Shown piece after piece: positions 34,810-43,740 of a stretch of 64,000 nucleotides of DNA (the first letter of the stretch is position 1; each line of letters opens with the position of its first letter). Position numbers and translations under genes: made by a program. The DNA comes from Desulfosporosinus acidiphilus SJ4 (GTDB taxonomy: Bacteria > Bacillota > Desulfitobacteriia > Desulfitobacteriales > Desulfitobacteriaceae), in contig NC_018068.1 in assembly GCF_000255115.2 (NCBI RefSeq), positions 4,311,977 through 4,375,976 on the forward strand, read 5' to 3'. The notes under the pieces are model-generated. The model made no database searches, had not been told where the DNA came from, and was given only the letters and a program-made list of their open reading frames with translations.

Positions 34810-35468
34810 GTAACTACCTCCATAACACCGTGCTGCATCTGCCAGATTGTGTTCATCCGCTCGGCAATAGCCTGATCATGAGTTGCTACTACCAAGGCTG
34901 TATCTGACCCTTCCAGTGAGTCAAGCAGTACATCAAACAAATGCTGGGCTGTGGGATGATCCAACTGACCCGTTGGTTCATCAGCCAGAATAAGCTGCGG
35001 CCTGGAGGCTAAGGCCCGGGCCACCGCAACGCGCTGGGCCTGACCGCCGGAAAGTTCCTCAGGAAGCTTATCGGCAATGATATTCAGCCTCATTCTATTC
35101 AGAGTTTCTAAGGCAGTTTTGCGAGCTTTGATCGCTTCTATTTGTCCCAAAAGCAGCGGCAGTTCAACATTTTCCACCACGGTCAGCGGGGGCAGTAAAC
35201 TCTGCATCTGAAAAATGAAACTGATCTTTTGCGGGCGAAGGTTCGCCCAACTTCCTAGTCCCGGCCAGGAGATATTCCCTGAGCTGGGATGATCCAACCC
35301 TCCCATCAGATGCAGCAAGGTGGACTTGCCGCTGCCGGAAGGGCCTACCAGAGCAATTCGATCCCCTGGTTTTACAGAACAAGTTGCCGACACTAAAGCA
35401 GTCTCCTCTACATCTCCGCGATAATAAATCTTACTAATCTTTTGCATTTCAACGAGGGACTCAATCAT
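34803..35468 (-). CDS. ABC exporter ATPase 2 (LolD/MacB type)
   Basis: A 221-aa ATPase: Walker A GPSGSGKSTLLHL (about 39), Q-loop FIFQMQSLLPPLTVVENV, signature LSGGQAQRVAVARAL (about 139), Walker B LILADEPTGQLDH, H-loop VVATHDQAIAE. The ATG at 35468 has GGGAGG at the right distance and overlaps the stop of the first ATPase by eight bases; an in-frame codon at 35531 would overlap it by 71. Pairs with the permease at 32155. It differs clearly from ATPase 1, so the transporter probably works with a heterodimer. Confidence 0.88.
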   Translation of the reverse strand: MIESLVEMQKISKIYYRGDVEETALVSATCSVKPGDRIALVGPSGSGKSTLLHLMGGLDHPSSGNISWPGLGSWANLRPQKISFIFQMQSLLPPLTVVENVELPLLLGQIEAIKARKTALETLNRMRLNIIADKLPEELSGGQAQRVAVARALASRPQLILADEPTGQLDHPTAQHLFDVLLDSLEGSDTALVVATHDQAIAERMNTIWQMQHGVMEVVTC

Positions 35469-36126
35469 ACTTAACAATCCTCCCGTCAAATACCCTGAGA
35501 ATACGATTAGCGTGAGCTGCCAATGCTTCACTGTGGGTTGCTATGATTGCAGCACCGCCGTTCCGGCGGTAATTTTCGAAGAGATCCAGAATCTTTTTCT
35601 CCGTCTCTGCATCCACTTCACCCGTCGGCTCATCAGCCATGAGTACCTTCGGGCTGTTGGCAAGGGCTACCGCCAGAGCAGCTCTGGCAAGTTCCCCGCC
35701 TGAAATCCGGGTAGGGCGGGCCTCCCGCCGTTTATCTAAACCAACCTGCTTCAAGAGCTCTGTCAGACGTTCTTCATCGACCTTATGTCCCAATTGCATT
35801 TGCAAGCGAATATTCTCTTCCACCGACAGGTGATTGAACAGATTTCCTGACTGAAGTACAATTCCTATCTCTTGAGCACGAATAGCAGCTCGTTCTGCTT
35901 CCGGTCTTCGGGTAATACGTTTGCCTAATAATTCCACATATCCACCGTCCGGTTCATCCAACCCGGCCAGACAAGCCATTAAGGTCGATTTTCCGCTCCC
36001 CGAAGGTCCCATCACAGCCACGATTTCGCCGGAATCCACATGGATATTTGCTCCGCGTAAGGCCAAAGTTTCTTCCTCTCCGGTATGATAAAAGCGATAG
36101 AGATCAAACGCGTCAATGATTCCCAT
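35461..36126 (-). CDS. ABC exporter ATPase 1 (LolD/MacB type)
   Basis: A 221-aa ATPase: Walker A GPSGSGKSTLMACL (about 38), Q-loop IVLQSGNLFNHLSVEENI, signature ISGGELARAALAVAL (about 138; Ile for Leu and Glu for Gln in the usual LSGGQ), Walker B VLMADEPTGEVDAE, H-loop IIATHSEAL. The start is ATG 36126, only one base after the lipoprotein stop, with GGAGG overlapping the end of that gene. The signature change hints that this site is less active, as in asymmetric ABC dimers. Confidence 0.87.
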   Translation of the reverse strand: MGIIDAFDLYRFYHTGEEETLALRGANIHVDSGEIVAVMGPSGSGKSTLMACLAGLDEPDGGYVELLGKRITRRPEAERAAIRAQEIGIVLQSGNLFNHLSVEENIRLQMQLGHKVDEERLTELLKQVGLDKRREARPTRISGGELARAALAVALANSPKVLMADEPTGEVDAETEKKILDLFENYRRNGGAAIIATHSEALAAHANRILRVFDGRIVKYD

Positions 36127-36127
36127 A

Positions 36128-36799
36128 TTACCTCCACGTAAAGCTTGCAGACATCCGATTCCACTGGTCCACATTATCAGCACCCAGCGGTGCCCAAAGG
36201 GTTAAAGTTGCCAGCTTGCCATTTTTATAAAAGAGATACCGATTGTTCTCCAATCTTACCTGCTTGCCGGTTACCGGATCGGGTACGGAGTTCGAGTCAT
36301 AAGCAATTAAAACAGCCTGGCCGCCGGATAAATTTACTTGTTTTACACGTTTAATAGTGACGGCCCTTCCTGTTTTCTGCAGTTCCGCCGCCTGATTCTT
36401 ATTCGCGCTCGTCACAGTAGGTTGGGAAGATACTTGGCTGACGGCAACCTGCACACCATTTAACTTATCCTGGAATATAACATCACTGCCCTTAATCGTG
36501 CGCCCCCATCCTTCCGGCACGACAAGATCATACCCGCCCGAAGCAGAAGTATAGTTTACAAAGGCTTGAGTATCCGGAATATCACCTGTCGGATTTTTTT
36601 CCGGTGCCACAGCTTTTTCCGAGCTTGATCCTGTCACAGCAGCCGTTTGCGACGGCTGGGTTGTCCCGATGTTATTTGCAGACGACATGGCTTTGGGGGC
36701 CATGTGTGGAGCCGGCGAACTATTCGTTCCGCAGCCGCCGAGTAACGCAGTCATCGAAATCGTAGTAACAACAATGACCAATCCTATTGATTTAGACAT
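36128..36799 (-). CDS. Exporter-linked lipoprotein
   Basis: A 223-aa lipoprotein: hydrophobic signal then lipobox LLGGC (Cys about 23), a Ser/Thr/Ala/Pro linker, and a folded domain of about 130 residues (YDLVVPEGWGRTIKGSDVIF, VAVSQVSSQ, ITLWAPLGADNVDQW near the end). It resembles the PsbP/LpqN-like 'lipoprotein with a single beta-rich domain' but I cannot name a family with certainty. AGGAGG is five bases before the ATG at 36799. First gene of the exporter operon and downstream of the kinase, so it may be its sensor or cargo-handling subunit. Confidence 0.75.
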   Translation of the reverse strand: MSKSIGLVIVVTTISMTALLGGCGTNSSPAPHMAPKAMSSANNIGTTQPSQTAAVTGSSSEKAVAPEKNPTGDIPDTQAFVNYTSASGGYDLVVPEGWGRTIKGSDVIFQDKLNGVQVAVSQVSSQPTVTSANKNQAAELQKTGRAVTIKRVKQVNLSGGQAVLIAYDSNSVPDPVTGKQVRLENNRYLFYKNGKLATLTLWAPLGADNVDQWNRMSASFTWR

Positions 36800-37030
36800 A
36801 TGTACCTCCTTGCTTCTCGATTGTTCTCCATGTTTTACCATTGCTAACATCGTCTCCTTTCAGCTTTAATGTATCATTGCAAGATTAAAGAATAATGAAC
36901 GAAGGATTTAAAATCTATAAAGAAAAAACTGGACTCCGATTGGAATCCAGCTAAATAATAGGGTGAATCAATAACAACGAAGACATGAATGCTCTTTACC
37001 CATTTGCAATACTTAATGATGAAAATCTGC

Positions 37031-38443
37031 TCATAGTGTGACCACCGTATTGTAAGGAAGGTCCACGCAAAACCGCGCCCCACGGGGTTCCAGGTTTTCT
37101 GCCCAAATCCTTCCTCCATGAGCTTGAACAATCCTTCTGGCAATACTTAACCCAAGCCCATGTCCCGGAATTTCGCGAGAACGGGCCTCATCAACCCTAT
37201 AGAATCGGTCGAAGATCAATTCCAGAGCATCAGGCGGAAAACCGGGCCCATTATCTTCAATAACAATCCTTACGTTATTTTCGATCTTCTGCAAATATAT
37301 CCCAATCAACCCGCCTGACGGTACATATTTGCCGGCATTCTCCAGAATGATTCTGATAAGTTGTTTAAGATAGAGAACATCTCCCTTCAACTCGATATCC
37401 GGAAGCAGGTCATATTTAACAGTATAGGAGCGCAGAAAAGGCAAATCTCTGGCGCTTTCAATAATAAGCTCACTTAAATTAAGAGGAACCAAATTCAGAT
37501 ACAGCTCTTCCCGAGCCAAGGTCAAAAGATTTTCCACTAATTTCGTCATCATCTTTGTCTCTTCAATCACAGCGGTGGCAGAATCACGTACAATGAGAGG
37601 ATCCTCGGCTCCCCAGCGCTGTAAAATATCTGCATGCCCGCGGATGACCATCAACGGCGTGCGCAGTTCATGAGAAGCATTGGCTACAAATTGCTTTTGC
37701 TGTTGAAACGAAGTTTCTAACCTCTGCAGCATATGATTGAAATTCTGTCCTAACAAATCAAGTTCATCCCCGCTTCCCCGCAGCGGCAGACGCCGGTTAA
37801 GATCATTAGCTGTCAAAAGCGAAATCTCCCGATTCAGCTCAGCCAATGGGGTCAGTACCTTTCGGGATAAAAACAATCCTCCGAGAGAAGCCAACAGTAA
37901 AGCAGAACCGCCAAGCCACAGTAACTGGCGCAAAAGCACAGTTTCGGCGAGTTCCACATCTTCCAAATCAGCAACACCTTGAAGCGTACCAATGAGTTTC
38001 CCGCCGGACATAATCGGCCGAGCTATATAATAGACATCTTTACCGTCAAGGTTCCTCACTTCTGGGTCAGCCTGTTGCTCGATGGGCAGCTGAACCTGAA
38101 CATTACCTCTCTTCTGAACCACCTTGCCTTGCAAGGAAGTCAGTTGTATTGTCACACCTTTGGGGACATTGTCATTTAAAGCCTCAGGATCATGAATATC
38201 TCCCGCCTGCCCATCCGTGGAATCATCCAGTGTACCGAGCACACGAGAAACAGTCGTCTCAAGCACTTGCTTTTTTTCTTTATGTAAATCCTGGCTGTTA
38301 CCCCAATATGTAATTGTCGAGAGAATAAACACCGTCAAAAGAAGCAGGAGAATATACCAGAGTGTTATCTTCCAGGCCAAACCCCATTTAAATCCAGGCA
38401 GCCGGAATTTCCCAATCGACCTAGTCTTCGGCTCGCAGGACAT
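37031..38443 (-). CDS. Sensor histidine kinase
   Basis: A 470-aa kinase: helix about 25-45, an outside sensor domain (about 50-165), second helix (about 168-190), HAMP (KVLTPLAELNREISLLTAND), phosphoacceptor box NASHELRTPLMVIRGHADIL with His about 256, then ATP-binding N box RIILENAGKYV, G1 DNGPGFP and G2 GHGLGLSIA. It has the layout of ArlS/CpxA-like kinases. Its start overlaps the response regulator stop by 23 bases, so the pair is co-transcribed with, or just upstream of, the exporter operon at 32155-36799. The signal is unknown; envelope stress is likely. Confidence 0.92.
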   Translation of the reverse strand: MSCEPKTRSIGKFRLPGFKWGLAWKITLWYILLLLLTVFILSTITYWGNSQDLHKEKKQVLETTVSRVLGTLDDSTDGQAGDIHDPEALNDNVPKGVTIQLTSLQGKVVQKRGNVQVQLPIEQQADPEVRNLDGKDVYYIARPIMSGGKLIGTLQGVADLEDVELAETVLLRQLLWLGGSALLLASLGGLFLSRKVLTPLAELNREISLLTANDLNRRLPLRGSGDELDLLGQNFNHMLQRLETSFQQQKQFVANASHELRTPLMVIRGHADILQRWGAEDPLIVRDSATAVIEETKMMTKLVENLLTLAREELYLNLVPLNLSELIIESARDLPFLRSYTVKYDLLPDIELKGDVLYLKQLIRIILENAGKYVPSGGLIGIYLQKIENNVRIVIEDNGPGFPPDALELIFDRFYRVDEARSREIPGHGLGLSIARRIVQAHGGRIWAENLEPRGARFCVDLPYNTVVTL

Positions 38444-39116
38444 AGCCCACTCCCCTCACCGTATGAAAGTAATGAACTCCAAAGCGTTCGTCAATCTTGC
38501 CGCGTAAAAAGCGCACATATACATCAACGGCATTCGATTCCCCATAAAAATCGAACCCCCAAACGTTTTCCAGAATATGCTCCCGTGACAAAACTCGGTT
38601 CGGATGCTCTAAAAACATGGTCAATAGTTCAAATTCCTTTTTGGTCAAACTAATTTCCTCACCTCGAAAATAAACTTGATAGGCTTGGGTATCAAGTTCA
38701 AGTTCCCGAAAGGTTAATTGGCCTAAATTTTTCTTAACCGGCGGATTTTTACGCCGTAATACGGCGCGAATCCGAGCCATTAATTCATCCATGGCAAAAG
38801 GTTTTGTCAAATAATCATCGGCGCCAATATCCAAACCAAAGACTTTATCCTGAACTTCATCTTTCGCAGTCAAGAGCAGAATTGGGGTATCTTTGCGTGC
38901 TCGTATTTGTTTGCAAATTTCATAGCCATTGAGAAAAGGCAGCATAAGGTCCAAAAGGATGACATCCCATTCCTGCGTTAAGGCCATATCAAGCCCCATC
39001 CTTCCCTCCGCTGCCAATACAACACTATGTCCATGATGTTCTAATTCCAACGCTATGACTTTAGCAATAGCACGGTCATCTTCAACTAATAATACTTTGA
39101 GAATTGTTTCCTGCAT
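38421..39116 (-). CDS. OmpR-family response regulator
   Basis: A 231-aa regulator. The receiver domain shows VEDD (acidic pocket), VILLDLMLPFLNG with the phosphorylated Asp, and TKPF Lys; the winged-helix domain follows, with LTKKEFELLTMFLEHPNRVLS and NAVDVYVRFLRGKID. The best start is MQETILKVLLVEDD at ATG 39116; longer frames extend 12 residues without a fitting ribosome site. AAGGAGG lies about 12 bases upstream. Partner kinase overlaps at 38443; the likely targets are the exporter operon and itself. Confidence 0.92.
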   Translation of the reverse strand: MQETILKVLLVEDDRAIAKVIALELEHHGHSVVLAAEGRMGLDMALTQEWDVILLDLMLPFLNGYEICKQIRARKDTPILLLTAKDEVQDKVFGLDIGADDYLTKPFAMDELMARIRAVLRRKNPPVKKNLGQLTFRELELDTQAYQVYFRGEEISLTKKEFELLTMFLEHPNRVLSREHILENVWGFDFYGESNAVDVYVRFLRGKIDERFGVHYFHTVRGVGYVLRAED

Positions 39117-39371
39117 GATTTTCGACAGCCTCCTTCGTATCACCATCTCCATATCGCACTATCGGACTTCAGCTTTTAATTTCTAAGCTAAGGCGTACTG
39201 GGATCTATTTCAAATTCTCAACCCAACCATTAATTTATCATTAAGCGGATTAGAATCCAATATTCAATATTAAAAGACAAATACATTATCCCCTTGGTTT
39301 ACAAAGAACTTGCTTCCGTCCAAGGGTTCAAAGGAGGCAATGCCGCAGCCCTGAACCCCAGACGTAGCAAA

Positions 39372-39572
39372 TTATGCTAGATGGTCAATCTTGTTCCCCA
39401 AATGGCTTGGACTTGGCATATTGGCCGGCTTAGCCGATGAAGATCGAGCTTCAGCTATCCGCTCACTCATGCTTTCCTTCGCTTCTTCGCTGGCACCTGT
39501 TCTCACTGCAACATTTTGGTTAACCATTGCCATTCTGGGCAACATACTGTTACTGCTGATTCCTGTAATCAT
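39372..39572 (-). CDS. Small hypothetical protein (66 aa)
   Basis: The ATG at 39572 is preceded by AAAGGAGGTGAATT, one of the strongest ribosome sites in the window. The product is polar: MITGISSNSMLPRMAMVN, then ASEEAKESMSERIAEARSSS and a Pro/Ser/His tail. No membrane segment or known domain. An opposite-strand hydrophobic frame covers the same DNA but has no ribosome site. It lies between the secreted-protein pair and the two-component system, on the same strand. Function unknown. Confidence 0.6.
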   Translation of the reverse strand: MITGISSNSMLPRMAMVNQNVAVRTGASEEAKESMSERIAEARSSSAKPANMPSPSHLGNKIDHLA

Positions 39573-39593
39573 ATAATTCACCTCCTTTCAGAC

Positions 39594-39629
39594 TTAGTCT
39601 TAGTCTTAGTCTTAGTCTTAATCTTAATC
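39594..39629. repeat. Hexamer tandem repeat TTAGTC/TTAATC
   Basis: Four TTAGTC units (39594-39617) are followed by two TTAATC units (39618-39629). The last part can pair with AAGATTAAGACT at 39645-39656, which contains the stop codon of the gene at 39649, giving a terminator-like hairpin. Confidence 0.7.
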
Positions 39630-39648
39630 CTTTAACATTAAAGAAAGA

Positions 39649-40917
39649 TTAAGACTGAAGCGGCTGTAACTCTACCAAAGTCGAGTTCCCTTGCTTGGTC
39701 AATTGAATGAGCTCAGCCCCATCTGACGAGATGTAATTGTCATCTCCGTGCAATTTAACCTCACTCAAATGACCTGCAGTTTCAATATAGGCGGTCCGCT
39801 GATCATAAGCTATCAGTTGTCCTTTGGCACCAATTAGAGTATTCGTATTACTGTTAAAAGGAATCGCACCTTCCCATTCTGTGGTCAGTGAGGGTCTGCT
39901 CGCCATGTGAGTGAGGTCAGGTGTAGTTTTAACCTTAATCAACTGCTTATTTTGTACCTCTCCGATATACACTTTTCCATCTTTTATACCTAGTATTCGT
40001 TCATTGTTATTTTCAGAAATGACTTGCCGTTTGCTGCCGTCAAGCGCAATAACGCGGTGAACTCCGCCTTCGTCACTATCCAGAAAAAGCGTTCCATACC
40101 GGTCTGAGGCCGCCATATTGTCAATGGTCTCTCCCGATCTGCTTAAGGTACGAACGTTTTTCATCACGTCGATTTCCAAAAGCAATTCTTTCGACACACC
40201 TTTTACCGTTAGGTACATCAAATTAGTGGACGTGGAGACAACTAAGTTTTCGATTTTACCTCCGGCAGGGAACGAGTTTATTGTTTGATTAAAGCGATCG
40301 TCAGGTGCAGTGGTCTCATCGCTATTGGGGAGATCCAGGGAATAGAGCTCAGTGATTTGCGGATTTCCATATTGCTTTTCAAGATGAGGCGCCCCGGATA
40401 TCTCTTTTGTAACGGTTTGGGGAACTTCCCGGGCGATCTTTTGATTGGGATCTTCTGTTTTCGGTATGAGCTGGGTGGAACCAGACGTTGGAGCCGGTAC
40501 TTGAATCGTTCTTTTGGGAGAGTAAACGGTCCTATAAGTTACCGAATGAGGGTTTTTCTTAGCATAGAAATACAGTAACATGTTGCGGTCCGGCAGCCAT
40601 TGATATATGAGAACACCTAAACCTTTATCATGACTTGGCGGTGCTTTCTGAAAGACTACTTTATTTTGTTTGAGATTAAAAACTTTCAAGGTACCGTTTT
40701 CCATATAAGCGACATAATCCTTAGCATAGGAAACCTTAATATTTGTAAGATCGGCGGCAGGGATAGTGGCTTTAATCTGAGTCGTTATCGGTTGGGCAGT
40801 GACCCCAGGCGGTGATAAAACGTTTTGGACTTGGTTATTTAAAATAGAATAACCGCCAAATTGCAGTAATACGGAAGTGAATGTCCAAACAAAAAAAGTA
40901 CGTAATCTTTTCTTCAT
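39649..40917 (-). CDS. Secreted beta-propeller-like protein of unknown function
   Basis: A 422-aa protein with an N-terminal signal or anchor (MKKRLRTFFVWTFTSVLLQF), a Pro/Thr linker and repeating short beta segments such as KVSYAKDYVAYMENGTLKVF, MLLYFYAKK, RYGTLFLDSDEGG and TNTLIGAKGQLIAYD, which resemble blades of a YncE/PQQ-type propeller. I recognise no family and no catalytic motif. It lies 85 bases downstream of a phosphodiester glycosidase gene on the same strand and may help bind or organise the same surface polymer. A hairpin follows its stop. Confidence 0.6.
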   Translation of the reverse strand: MKKRLRTFFVWTFTSVLLQFGGYSILNNQVQNVLSPPGVTAQPITTQIKATIPAADLTNIKVSYAKDYVAYMENGTLKVFNLKQNKVVFQKAPPSHDKGLGVLIYQWLPDRNMLLYFYAKKNPHSVTYRTVYSPKRTIQVPAPTSGSTQLIPKTEDPNQKIAREVPQTVTKEISGAPHLEKQYGNPQITELYSLDLPNSDETTAPDDRFNQTINSFPAGGKIENLVVSTSTNLMYLTVKGVSKELLLEIDVMKNVRTLSRSGETIDNMAASDRYGTLFLDSDEGGVHRVIALDGSKRQVISENNNERILGIKDGKVYIGEVQNKQLIKVKTTPDLTHMASRPSLTTEWEGAIPFNSNTNTLIGAKGQLIAYDQRTAYIETAGHLSEVKLHGDDNYISSDGAELIQLTKQGNSTLVELQPLQS

Positions 40918-41002
40918 CCCAGATTTCTCCTTTATATTTTGCAGAGACGACCTTAACGTTATCAGGCCAAGTCTTCCTGAATAAATTAGCTGAAAGCAAA
41001 CC

Positions 41003-41968
41003 CTAAGGAGTTACGACAAAGGCAGTAGGAATATAGCGTTCCCCGAAAATATCCCAGAGCTTGTTCTCAACTTGTCCATTATAGACAAGTTCTGATGAAG
41101 AGCCGCCGTCAAGGTTAACAGCATTGACGGCATGATAATTTTCGAAAACATTCATCAGGTCCCGTAAGGTTGCTCCAATACTCCAAGTTGGCTGTCTGCC
41201 GTCAATAACCACAAAAATCACCGTTCCATCAGCCATCTGCCCAATTCCTGTGCGAGGCGCAATCCCCCAGCCACCATCCCCTGAAATGACAGGATTTCCA
41301 TCGACAATTAAATTCGGTCCGAAGGTAACCGCTTCAAGGATATGTTTCTGAGCTACTTGTGCTGCAGTCAAATTTCCGATAATCAATTTGCCTTGATCAT
41401 TAAACCCCACAATATTAACCGCCTGATTGCCCACATTGTTGTGGACTATTTTTCCATTTTGCACGGTGAGCCCGTCTGGAAATGCTCCATTTCCTTTGCC
41501 ATTAGGATCGTAGAATCCCCCCGCATTAATACCGGCAACTGCTCCCGTATCCTTTACAAGATCGCTGACTCTTTCACCCGTTACGCCAATCTCTTTAGTA
41601 ACCGCTGCCTTCACGCGCTTCGGGTCTTTAATGAGCATTACTTTCCCTTTGAAGCTTGGACCTTGAATATCTTCAATGGTAATACCGGAACTGGCATCAG
41701 CCATTACTTTTTTACGCCCAATGCTTTGACTGCTGCTAACTCCTTGGGCATCATTCTGATTCATAATTCGGTCGATTTCTGCTTGGGAGAGAAATGCCTT
41801 GACAACCTGAGGATGACGGGAAGTATAAACTGAACCAACTGCCATTACTTTTAGCGCCTGAAAAGGACCCCAGAACAAAACAAACGGAGCTAAGATCATA
41901 AGAAGGATGAGGTTATAGGCTAAAAATGTAATAATTACTTTCACTCGAATTCTGCGTTTTCTTTTCAT
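41003..41968 (-). CDS. Phosphodiester glycosidase family protein (PF09992, EpsL/NAGPA-like)
   Basis: A 321-aa protein with one N-terminal membrane anchor (about 8-32). The body is a complete PF09992 domain: AVAGINAGGFYDPNGKGNG (about 145), APRTGIGQMADGTVIFVVID and AVNLDGGSSSELVYNG with the conserved Asp and Gly run. Family members act on sugar-phosphodiesters, including wall polymer and exopolysaccharide decorations. It is more typical of the family than the operon-end homologue at 23480 and carries the NLDGGSSS motif that one lacks. AAGGGGAAG precedes the ATG. Confidence 0.85.
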   Translation of the reverse strand: MKRKRRIRVKVIITFLAYNLILLMILAPFVLFWGPFQALKVMAVGSVYTSRHPQVVKAFLSQAEIDRIMNQNDAQGVSSSQSIGRKKVMADASSGITIEDIQGPSFKGKVMLIKDPKRVKAAVTKEIGVTGERVSDLVKDTGAVAGINAGGFYDPNGKGNGAFPDGLTVQNGKIVHNNVGNQAVNIVGFNDQGKLIIGNLTAAQVAQKHILEAVTFGPNLIVDGNPVISGDGGWGIAPRTGIGQMADGTVIFVVIDGRQPTWSIGATLRDLMNVFENYHAVNAVNLDGGSSSELVYNGQVENKLWDIFGERYIPTAFVVTP

Positions 41969-42074
41969 GTAAGAAAGTCTTCCCCTTTTCTAAACTAAAT
42001 CACTGAGAACTGCTCAAATCCAAAGGCTATGCTATTTTACCACTCAAAGATTAAAGCAAGATGAAAAATGACGA

Positions 42075-42110
42075 AAAAAGACCGCCCATGGCTCTAATGG
42101 GCAGTCTTTC
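42075..42110. terminator. Terminator between PF09992 gene and MacB-like permease
   Basis: AAAGAC-GCCCAT arms (from 42077) pair with ATGGGC-GTCTTT (to 42109), one mismatch, 7-base loop; flanked by A and T tracts. It separates transcription of 42169-43386 from the leftward gene at 41968. Confidence 0.7.
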
Positions 42111-42168
42111 TTACTACCGATACGACAGGAACAACCCTGTCGGATTTCATGGATCATAATAATTTAGC

Positions 42169-43386
42169 TTACTCGAACCTTAAAGCATCAATCGGATCCA
42201 TTGAGGCAGCTTTCCGTGCGGGGAATACGCCGAAAATAATACCAATAGCGGCGGAAAAACCAAAGGCTACCAATACAGAAGATAATGAAATACTGGTGCT
42301 CATCTTCAGCGCCGTTCCTATCAAAAAAGAGCCTGCGGAGCCAAGAACAACGCCGATGCCTCCGCCCAAAACACTTAGTACAATAGCTTCGATGAGAAAT
42401 TGCAATAAAATATCACTGTGCTTTGCTCCGATGGCCTTACGAATCCCTATCTCCCGGGTTCGTTCCGTCACTGAAACTAACATGATATTCATAATGCCAA
42501 TTCCTCCAACCAAGAGAGAAATACCTGCAATTCCGCCGAGGAGCATGGTTAGAGTTTGGGTTACCCCTTGCATGGAAGCCAAAACATCCGCCTGATTCTG
42601 AATGGTGAAATCATCCGCTTCGCCATCTTTAATTTTATGAGCTTTGCGCATGTCTAAGGTGATTTCATTTTGTGCAGTTTGCATTAAATCCGGGGAGGCA
42701 GCCGAAACCAAGATGCTGCGTAAGTTTTTCCTTCCGACTAAACGCTCCTGAACAGTTGTGATCGGCGCAAGAATCATATCATCACTGCTTTGAAAGCCCG
42801 TTGACCCAGTACTGGTTGTCACTCCAATGACTTGAAAAGGCACGCCGTTGATCTTGATGTTCTTGCCAATGATATCGGCGTTGGGGTCCCCCATAAGATC
42901 GTTGACTACATTCGGCCCCAGGACAGCAACCCTGGCATATCTATCCACATCGTTTTTGGTAAGAAATCGGCCTCTGGCCATGGTGACGTTTTTAATTAAT
43001 TGATAACTCTCATTGGTTCCGCTAATTTGAGTTGAGGTGTTTCCGGCACCCAACACCACCTGATAATCATTATCCGTATAGGGGGCTGCCGCTTTCACAG
43101 CCGCATCTAATTTGATCTTATCGATATCACTTATTGTCAGAGTCGTTAAACTACCGGCTCCCCCGTGGACTCCTCCGAAGTTAGTTCGTGCAGGACTAAC
43201 GGTAATAAGATTCGAACCAAGTCCCTGAATTTGCGAGGTGATTTGTGCCGTTGCACCATTACCGATGCCGACCATGGCTATGACAGCCGCTACCCCGATA
43301 ATCATCCCCAGCATTGTCAAAGCCGACCTAAGTTTATTGGCCCGCAAAGCCCTGAGTGAAATCCTAATACTTTCCAAAAAGTTCAA
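42169..43386 (-). CDS. MacB-type ABC permease, without adjacent ATPase
   Basis: A 405-aa permease: helix with LRALRANKLRSALTMLGMI near the start, a MacB_PCD outside domain (about 50-255) and three C-terminal helices of FtsX type, with TREIGIRKAIGAKHSDILLQ preceding the last ones. These act with an ATPase and usually an adaptor. Here no ATPase or adaptor is adjacent, which is odd; it may use one of the other ATPases or have lost its partners. It starts at TTG, about ten bases after AAGGAGGAG. Confidence 0.85.
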   Translation of the reverse strand: MNFLESIRISLRALRANKLRSALTMLGMIIGVAAVIAMVGIGNGATAQITSQIQGLGSNLITVSPARTNFGGVHGGAGSLTTLTISDIDKIKLDAAVKAAAPYTDNDYQVVLGAGNTSTQISGTNESYQLIKNVTMARGRFLTKNDVDRYARVAVLGPNVVNDLMGDPNADIIGKNIKINGVPFQVIGVTTSTGSTGFQSSDDMILAPITTVQERLVGRKNLRSILVSAASPDLMQTAQNEITLDMRKAHKIKDGEADDFTIQNQADVLASMQGVTQTLTMLLGGIAGISLLVGGIGIMNIMLVSVTERTREIGIRKAIGAKHSDILLQFLIEAIVLSVLGGGIGVVLGSAGSFLIGTALKMSTSISLSSVLVAFGFSAAIGIIFGVFPARKAASMDPIDALRFE

Positions 43387-43740
43387 CCCTACTACTCCTC
43401 CTTCACCTATCGATGTCCCTACATAACCTTACTATTAATGTCTTAAAAACAGCTTAAAAAATAAAGTTTTATCTCCCCTGGCCACTGATAATAAGGCCCC
43501 ATTACTTATGAAAAAAGTATTAATTCAGGGAAAAATTCTAAGAAAAATTAAAGGTTGGTACTTTATCATGGGGATGATCAAGGTAATCGAATATAAATTT
43601 GCCTTACAGATTTTAGAGATTTGAAACTTGTTATTCAAAATTTGTGGCGACGGCAAATTCTTTTTAGGGAGGTGAAGACGATACCATAGGACATTTGTCA
43701 TTTTTAAAGAGTCTAAGAAATTGAATATAGGAGAATCAAA
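43387..43740. other. Gene-free divergent region
   Basis: AT-rich region between the leftward MacB-like permease and the rightward DedA gene. It holds an AGGGAGG followed at once by a five-codon frame (GTG to TAG near 43670), possibly meaningless. No operator or hairpin stands out. Confidence 0.4.

Noticed and set aside
39391-39576. Plus-strand hydrophobic 61-codon frame
   Set aside because: No ribosome site, and it lies antisense to the minus-strand gene 39372-39572, which has an excellent one.
41342-41833. 163-codon rightward frame across the PF09992 gene
   Set aside because: It is the complement of a recognised domain; its sequence shows no family features.
42149-42595. 148-codon rightward frame opposite the MacB-like permease
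   Set aside because: Shadow of conserved FtsX sequence, Pro/Thr-rich as expected from antisense of hydrophobic helices.
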